A stretch of 64,000 nucleotides of DNA, taken from contig OY992833.1 of the NCBI GenBank assembly GCA_963921425.1, forward strand, positions 7,289,228 through 7,353,227, read 5' to 3'. The stretch comes from Dryas octopetala (lineage: Eukaryota > Streptophyta > Magnoliopsida > Rosales > Rosaceae). The position numbers and the translations under genes were made by a program. The notes below the pieces were generated by a model, which was given only the letters and a program-made list of their open reading frames with translations, had not been told where the DNA came from and searched no databases. Positions 58,901 through 64,000 of this stretch are shown piece after piece (position 1 is the first letter of the stretch; every line of letters starts with the position of its first letter).

Positions 58901-59238
58901 GTGGGTTGTGAGGGTAAGCTATTCCTTGGAGAATTCTCTCTGCTATCAAATCTTCATCATTCATTATCTGAATATGTCCACAAAGCTAACCATATTTTTT
59001 TCCTAAGGGTTTCCTGCAACTTAACAAATTGTGTAGGGGTGAACATCACCAAAACAGCTGATCACACACTCAACTAGTCCAACATAACTCAAACATTTCA
59101 ATATAGACATTCAATAACAAGTAGGGTATAACATTGTCATTAGTCCTTGCCGATATGGCCTAAGCATAAATTCAACAAGCAATTGGCAGCCTATGTACAA
59201 CTTTAAAAAAGGTACTAAATCAGTTTTACTTTTGAGAT
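56000..59238. other. Intergenic DNA, AT-rich, with a pyrimidine-rich block; no gene supported
   Basis: 57130-57560 is strongly pyrimidine-rich; its ORF 57035-57454 is low complexity. GAGTAAAATTTTAA near 56671 and its inverse TTTTACTC near 57655 might be ends of a degenerate DNA element of about 1 kb. The short ORFs at 56385 and 58841 carry no recognised motifs. Confidence 0.45.
58150..58325 (-). mobile_element. SINE-like (tRNA-derived) fragment
   Basis: On the minus strand, TTAGTTTGTGTGGTTAGCGC followed about 35 bp later by AGTTCGAATCT resembles box A and box B of an RNA polymerase III promoter. It does not fold as an intact tRNA. A 3' tail and target duplication were not identified. Confidence 0.35.
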
Positions 59239-59643
59239 ATAAGTGTAACGACCTGACCCAAATTTTCACTAGAAATTTAAATTTTTATTTAACTATGTTT
59301 TTTTTTAAGAGATTTTTTTTTAAAATGATGTTGAATTGTAGTTGGAAAATAAAAAGGGTTTTGATTTAATTTTAAATTTTTGTTTTAATTTAAGCTTGAC
59401 CCAAAGTTGACTTTTAAAATAAATGGGTTTTCGATTTTGACTTTGGGTCCGTTAGATAGGTTTCGTTTCCACGATTTCGTAAACACGTAGCACGCGTCAT
59501 TTCGAGTTACGGTTTGAGAGATATGGGCGTTTGAAGCGAGGGGCAATTTTGTAAAATTGACGATTTGGGTTTAAAAAATGGAAAATCAGATTTTTAAAGG
59601 GGATTTTTCTCTCTCTCTCTCTAGAATGTTCTACAACATTCAC

Positions 59644-59646
<3 letters not shown>

Positions 59647-59703
<57 letters not shown>
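59647..59703. repeat. (CT)n microsatellite in LTR A6 leader
   Basis: More than 50 bp of almost pure CT. Shorter CT/GA tracts occupy the same place in A1 (about 1999-2030), A3 (13140-13158), A4, A5 and B1, so the tract is an inherited part of the LTR that varies in length. Confidence 0.92.
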
Positions 59704-59705
<2 letters not shown>

Positions 59706-61261
59706 CCTTTATTTTCTCTCACCCGCAATCTCTCATTCTGTCTTCTCTCCCCCGCGACCAGCCCTGCACACACAGCTGCCACAGCCACCTCCACCTCGCC
59801 GTCGACCACCTCCCGCCGACCCCGACCCTCCGGCGACCCCCCTCTCGAGCTGAGCAGCTCCTCTAGCCACCCCTGCGCGCGCGTGTTGCTCAAAAAGGGC
59901 TCCTCTGCCGCAACCACTAGCCACCCCAACCATCTCCACCGACCACCACCCATCGACCCACACCACCCACGCGACCCCCTTCCCGCCGGCGCCGACACCA
60001 CCGAAGTCCTCTAGCAGCCAGCCCTCCGCGCGTACAGCAGCCACTCAGAAACAACTCAGCAGCCACCTCGGTCTCGCCAGATTTTGGCGAAGCTACAACG
60101 GCATCCACTTCGAAAATAGGTGGGTTTCCTTCCCTTCTCAGTGGGTTTTCACCCTCATATGGTTTAGTTGTTTAATTTTGAGAATTTGTTGAAGATGGAA
60201 TGTAGGGGTTTAGGGTCATTTCGGGATTTCTGTGGGCTTCGGATTGGGGGGCTATTGTGATGTTGTTTTGGATAAATTTTGTCTCTGGGAAACCAATGGC
60301 TGTGTAGGATTGGAAGTTTGAGTAGGTTTTAAGGATATTGTTTGAGTTTAGTAAAAGTTTGGGCTTGAAACAGCAACCTTGGGCAGCAACCCTTGTAATT
60401 TCGAACCCCCATTGATATTCCATAATTTTAGAGTACTTGTGACAATTTGTTGAGTGGGTTATCGATATTAGTTATAGTGATTATGGTTAGGTTGAGCCGG
60501 GAAACTTTAGGGGCGGTTGTGGAAGTGTTGTTGGTTAATTCGTGTAGGAACAGAGTTCGAGTAGGACGTTAGGCTCCACACGCACACCCTTTAAATGTCG
60601 TAGAACCGAGACTAATCTTTGGTTTTGTTGTTTATGTCATAGGCGAAACGACCGCGGCTCTTGATAATCCGGCTGAGGATCGAAGCTAGGCTATCTCTGT
60701 GAGTGGACGTTTGTTTCTTTAAATAATTTTATGAAATTTGTGCTTTATATTGATTATTTGAGTTTGATTGAGAAATAATAAGTATGAGTGAACTTTGACC
60801 CTTTGAAAAGAATTTCATGAATTTCCATTATTTTAGTTACGTTAAGTATCTTGAGTTTTAATTGAGAATTAGTAAATTAGAGTGGACTTTTGGGTCTTCA
60901 AGTAAGATTATAAAAATGTATTATTTTTATCTTTGGGAAATGTTGGATTTCGGATTTCAAATGCTTCATAAATAAGTTTTTAAAACATATATTTACCTGT
61001 TGGTTTTAGTGAGTTGTTGGGCTTTGAGAAAGAAATTTAATTTCTTATTTTATATACATGGTTCATTTAATAAATCGTTTTGTCGAAAAGTATTATTTTG
61101 ATTTATGTATATTCAATTTGATTCGGATTTTGTATGTTGGCTTATGAATTTTAAGTTTCTTTTGGGGAAGTATTTTGATATTTATTTTTGGTGGAAAAAG
61201 GATATATTTGGTTTATGGAAAAATGGTTTTCAAACCACCCTTGCAGTACCCTCCAAATTAT

Positions 61262-61515
61262 CAAATACATAGGTCTTTGGGACCCATCACGGCACACATA
61301 TAGGCTTTGGGCCGTGTGTCGGGATGCTTCGCCCTTTGGGGGCCGCTCTGCGTGCACGTATGACCAGGATTGCCTGCACGTGCTGATTTTATTCGCACGT
61401 GTGTATGGCCAGGATATTGCCTGCACGTGTTGGATTTACTCCACGCGTGTGTATGGCCAGGATATTGCCTGCCTGTGCGATGCAGGAATTCCGCACAGGT
61501 GTATGGCCAGGTTAT
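61262..61515 (+). repeat. Leader hairpin plus palindromic array in LTR A6, three to four units
   Basis: Same organisation as A1 (6222-6510), with one unit fewer. GGTCTTTGGGACC and CACGGC...GCCGTG lie in the leader. The units carry GTATGGCCAGGATATTGCCTG with CACGTG and CACGCGTGTG, and the last unit has CTGTGCG...CGCACAG. Confidence 0.82.
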
Positions 61516-62247
61516 TCAGGGTATATAGCTTGGTGGAAAATGAATTTGGTTATTTTCAGAGATTATTAAATATGATTTTAAGTAAGGGATTCTTTTGAAT
61601 TCTATTAAGGTTGTTGTTACGATGTTTTACGGTTTGTTTGTTTTCAGAAATTGTTATCTTGAGAAATATGTATTGTTTTATGGGATTTCTTAAGTTTAAA
61701 TAAACTTTATGGTTTTAAACTGGGGGATTTCAAAGAGTGACATGAGGTCTTAGAGCTAAACGTGGTTTTGAAGGATTTTCTGAAGCAGGAAGTTTACTTT
61801 TGTTTTCGTTTTTATTAAACTGTCCACTTATTGAGTTTTGTCTCACGGTTTATTTTGTTTTGTCTTAAATTGTCCTCCCAGGTAGTAACTTTGGTGGAGG
61901 TCGAGCCAATGACGTCGAGGCATTTGCGTCCATCTTCCTACTCAGACCCTGTAGGCGCCATTTAATTTTTGGTAGAAATTCCTTGTAATAGAATAGAGGC
62001 TCTGATGACCACTTTAAATATTAAGTTGGTTTTTCTGTGAAATTGTTGGGTCTGAGACCCTATTTTTGTTGTGGTAGAGGTGGTTGCTGTTTAGAAGTGC
62101 TTTTTAACAGGTTTGAAATTTCTGGGTTAGTCCATTTTCAGGGGAGGTTCTGTCGAATTTTCGGTAGGATTTTCCTTGATTTTGGATTCCCGCAGAACCT
62201 CTCCGGGTTTCAGGGTGGAATCTGGGAGCGGTCCTGTTAATAAGCAT

Positions 62248-64000
62248 TGTAACGACCCGACCCAAATTTCATTAGAAATTAAAGTTTTTATTTTTATTCG
62301 TAATGGTCATTTAAAGGCGTAGTGGGAGATTAAAGTGTGAGACTTCGTATTTTGTTCCAAGGAATTATTTTAAATATTTTGAGAATTTATTTGAGAAATA
62401 AAAGGTTTTGAATTTAAATTTTGAATTTTTGTTTTATAAATTGGGCTTGACCCAACGTTGACTTTTAAAATTAGTGGGCTTCTGATTTTGAATTTGGGCT
62501 TGATGGGAAGGTCTCAAGTCCATGAGTTCATAGACACGTAGCACGCGTCGATTCGAGTTACGGTTTGAAAGATACGGGCATGTGAAGTGAGTGGCAAACT
62601 TGTAATTTTTACAAAAATGGGTTTTAAAACCCAAGAAAAATCAGATTTCTAAGGGGGATTCTCTCTCTTCTCTCTCCTCTCTCACGCATCTCTCTCTCTT
62701 CCCGCGACCTCTCTCTCTCATCGATCCTCGGTCGTCCGGTGTCGGACTTCAGCGATCCGACCGCCGTTGGACTCGTCTCCACGCCGCCGACCTCCCAGTG
62801 AGGTCCGATCAGCCAACCAAGCCGCGACGGCGGCGCGACGGCGGCGCAACGGCGCGGTTTTCGAACGAAGCTCTCCGACGGCGACTCAACTTTTCCGACG
62901 AATTCGAGGGCGGCGACCACTTGGGTCTTCTTGCCTAGTTGACGGCGAGTCCTGTCGTGCCACCCCTTGCTCCGACAACCTCTCGCGACAGCGGATCGTG
63001 GCTAAGAAGTCCGCCGGATTCCACTGCCGATTTCGGCCATTTGCGGCAACTTTTGGCCGTCGGTCCAATTTTGGAAAACGATCCTCTAGGTATGGACTTT
63101 GTTTCCCCCTTGGTTTGATTGTTCAATTTTGTGAAATTAAGAAATCGAATTTTATGGGGTTTGACCCCATTTCGGATTTACCTTGAATTAGCCTATTTGA
63201 GTGATTTCTGAGTTGTTATTCATCCAATTGAAGTGCCTAGGTTGAATTTGGGTTGATTTTTAGTTGAAATATCATTTTTTTTTTAGAATCTGTCGCCGCT
63301 GCCACCGCTGTCTCCGCCACTTGTGGCGGCGGGTCAGCGGTCGTTATCTCATTTTGCCTAAATCGAACTACTAGGAGACCCTCTGAGGTTGTTTGGTGAG
63401 TTCTGTGAAAATTTCTGTATTGTTTAAGGCCGGGCAGCCACCGTGCGTGGTGGTTACCGCCTATTTCGGTCGTTTAACGACCCATTGTATTTCTGGTTTG
63501 TGAAATTGTTGATTGTTTGGTCTTAACAGGTGCATGGGCTCGGGAAATCTTATTCCCGATGCCGTTATGCTGTCGGATTGGAGATCCGAGAAATAACGCC
63601 GTGAAAGGCATTTCGGTTTTCTACGTAGTTAAACTGTGAGTGATAATTATTGGAGTTTAATGTAGACTACTGTTAATGAATTGTCAGTTTTGTGTGATTT
63701 GCTACTTTATGTTAGAGAAGGCTAAGTATAGGATTTAGATCATGAGAATAAATTGACGAGGATTTGAGGCTAAGAAATTAATTTGAGTATTATAGAGTTG
63801 CCATGAAATTAATTACTGATTTGATGAAGAATGTTTATTTCGAGGATTAATGATTGATGTTTAGACAGTTGTTATACAAAACGATCAATTTAATTATTGA
63901 GGAAGTGTTAGTATGATATGAGTGACAAATAAGTGAGGGGTCGCGAATAGGAATCAACTTCGGAAAGGATTCGGTTTAGTTCGGAGTAAACAGTGAGTGG
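62248..64000 (+). mobile_element. 5' part of another 3-kb-group LTR (D), runs off the window
   Basis: It starts TGTAACGACCCGACCC just 8 bp after A6 ends. A conserved block lies at 62530-62600, a CT-rich/GC-rich leader at 62655-63090, and a donor-like CTAG/GTATGG at 63091. The mini-exon-like block is 63530-63635 (106 bp), preceded by TTAACAG and followed by GTGAGTGA. This block matches B1 (17223-17117), so D belongs with the B subfamily although its first bases resemble A. The presumed left duplication is AGCAT (62243-62247); the right one is beyond the end. Confidence 0.82.

Larger units (their letters stand above)
59244..62239 (+). mobile_element. Solo LTR A6 (3-kb group, uninterrupted), TSD ATAAG
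   Basis: It starts TGTAACGACC and ends GGTCCTGTTA (terminal C changed to T). ATAAG is duplicated at 59239-59243 and 62240-62244; length 2996 bp. This is the clearest plus-strand copy. Landmarks: conserved block 59480-59560 (ACACGTAGCACGCGTC, then TTACGGTTTGAGAGATATGG), CT tract 59647-59703, GC-rich leader to 60119, donor-like GTGGGT at 60120, acceptor-like CATAG ending 60642, 56-bp mini-exon-like block 60643-60698, GTGAGTGGACG, leader hairpin 61271-61345, array to 61515, acceptor-like CTCCCAG ending 61881, conserved 3' block. Confidence 0.9.

Noticed and set aside
59621-60108. Three minus-strand ORFs in the LTR A6 leader
   Set aside because: Gly/Arg-rich shadows of the GC-rich leader, with no conserved counterpart in frame in A1 or A3.

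Overview
The window looks like nuclear DNA of a flowering plant, most likely a eudicot. The evidence is an intron-containing plant-type bHLH gene, layers of nested LTR retrotransposons of plant lineages, MITEs, AT-rich introns and long CT/GA microsatellites. The species cannot be named from sequence alone. Only one ordinary host gene is seen: a six-exon, minus-strand bHLH128-like transcription factor at 48571-54481, in the FBH/bHLH122-130 group. A short caleosin-like gene fragment lies near 28.6 kb.

Region by region. (1) 1 to about 19,000: a decayed minus-strand Ty1/copia element of Sirevirus-like type. It was hit by at least four later insertions. A 3-kb LTR (1568-7254) sits in its RT gene and carries a second LTR (3589-6194). 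A Tourist-like MITE (11529-11958) sits in gag. Another LTR (12856-18447) sits in the copia LTR and carries a related LTR of its own (15565-18244). (2) About 19,000-29,050: unrecognised AT-rich DNA, one more complete 3.1-kb solo LTR (21678-24785), two truncated LTR pieces (26431-27850) and the caleosin fragment. (3) 29060-36694: a very young two-LTR element with CTGTT target duplication, near-identical 2.99-kb LTRs and an internal region reduced to 1.65 kb. It retains a tRNA-iMet type PBS, a purine-rich tract and only the first codons of a gag. It looks like a non-autonomous, probably Tekay/Del-like derivative and is the key to what the other 3-kb repeats are. (4) About 36743-47375: a decayed plus-strand Ty3/gypsy Tat-lineage element with gag, protease, RT, RNase H, a second (archaeal-type) RNase H and integrase. 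It also has a spliced-looking antisense gene set and tandem repeats before the 3' LTR. (5) 48571-54481: the bHLH gene. (6) 54.6-59.2 kb: intergenic DNA with a foldback Mutator-like MITE (55559-55990) and a SINE-like piece. (7) 59244-62239 and 62248 to past the window end: two more LTRs of the 3-kb group placed 8 bp apart.

The most interesting structure is in the 3-kb LTR group. Most diverged copies keep the same order: TGTRAC start, a conserved block of about 80 bp, a CT-rich then GC-rich leader, a 5' splice-site-like junction, a mini-exon-like block of 56-58 or 104-107 bp flanked by good splice consensus, a tandem array of short inverted-repeat units, and a conserved 3' block. The array sequence differs completely between subfamilies, but in several of them (clearest in the CCCGTGCA-type and CTCGTACGGAG-type arrays) each unit can fold into a hairpin, with paired changes inside one array. 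This suggests LTR-initiated, spliced, structured RNA. It is inference from sequence comparison by eye and has not been tested.
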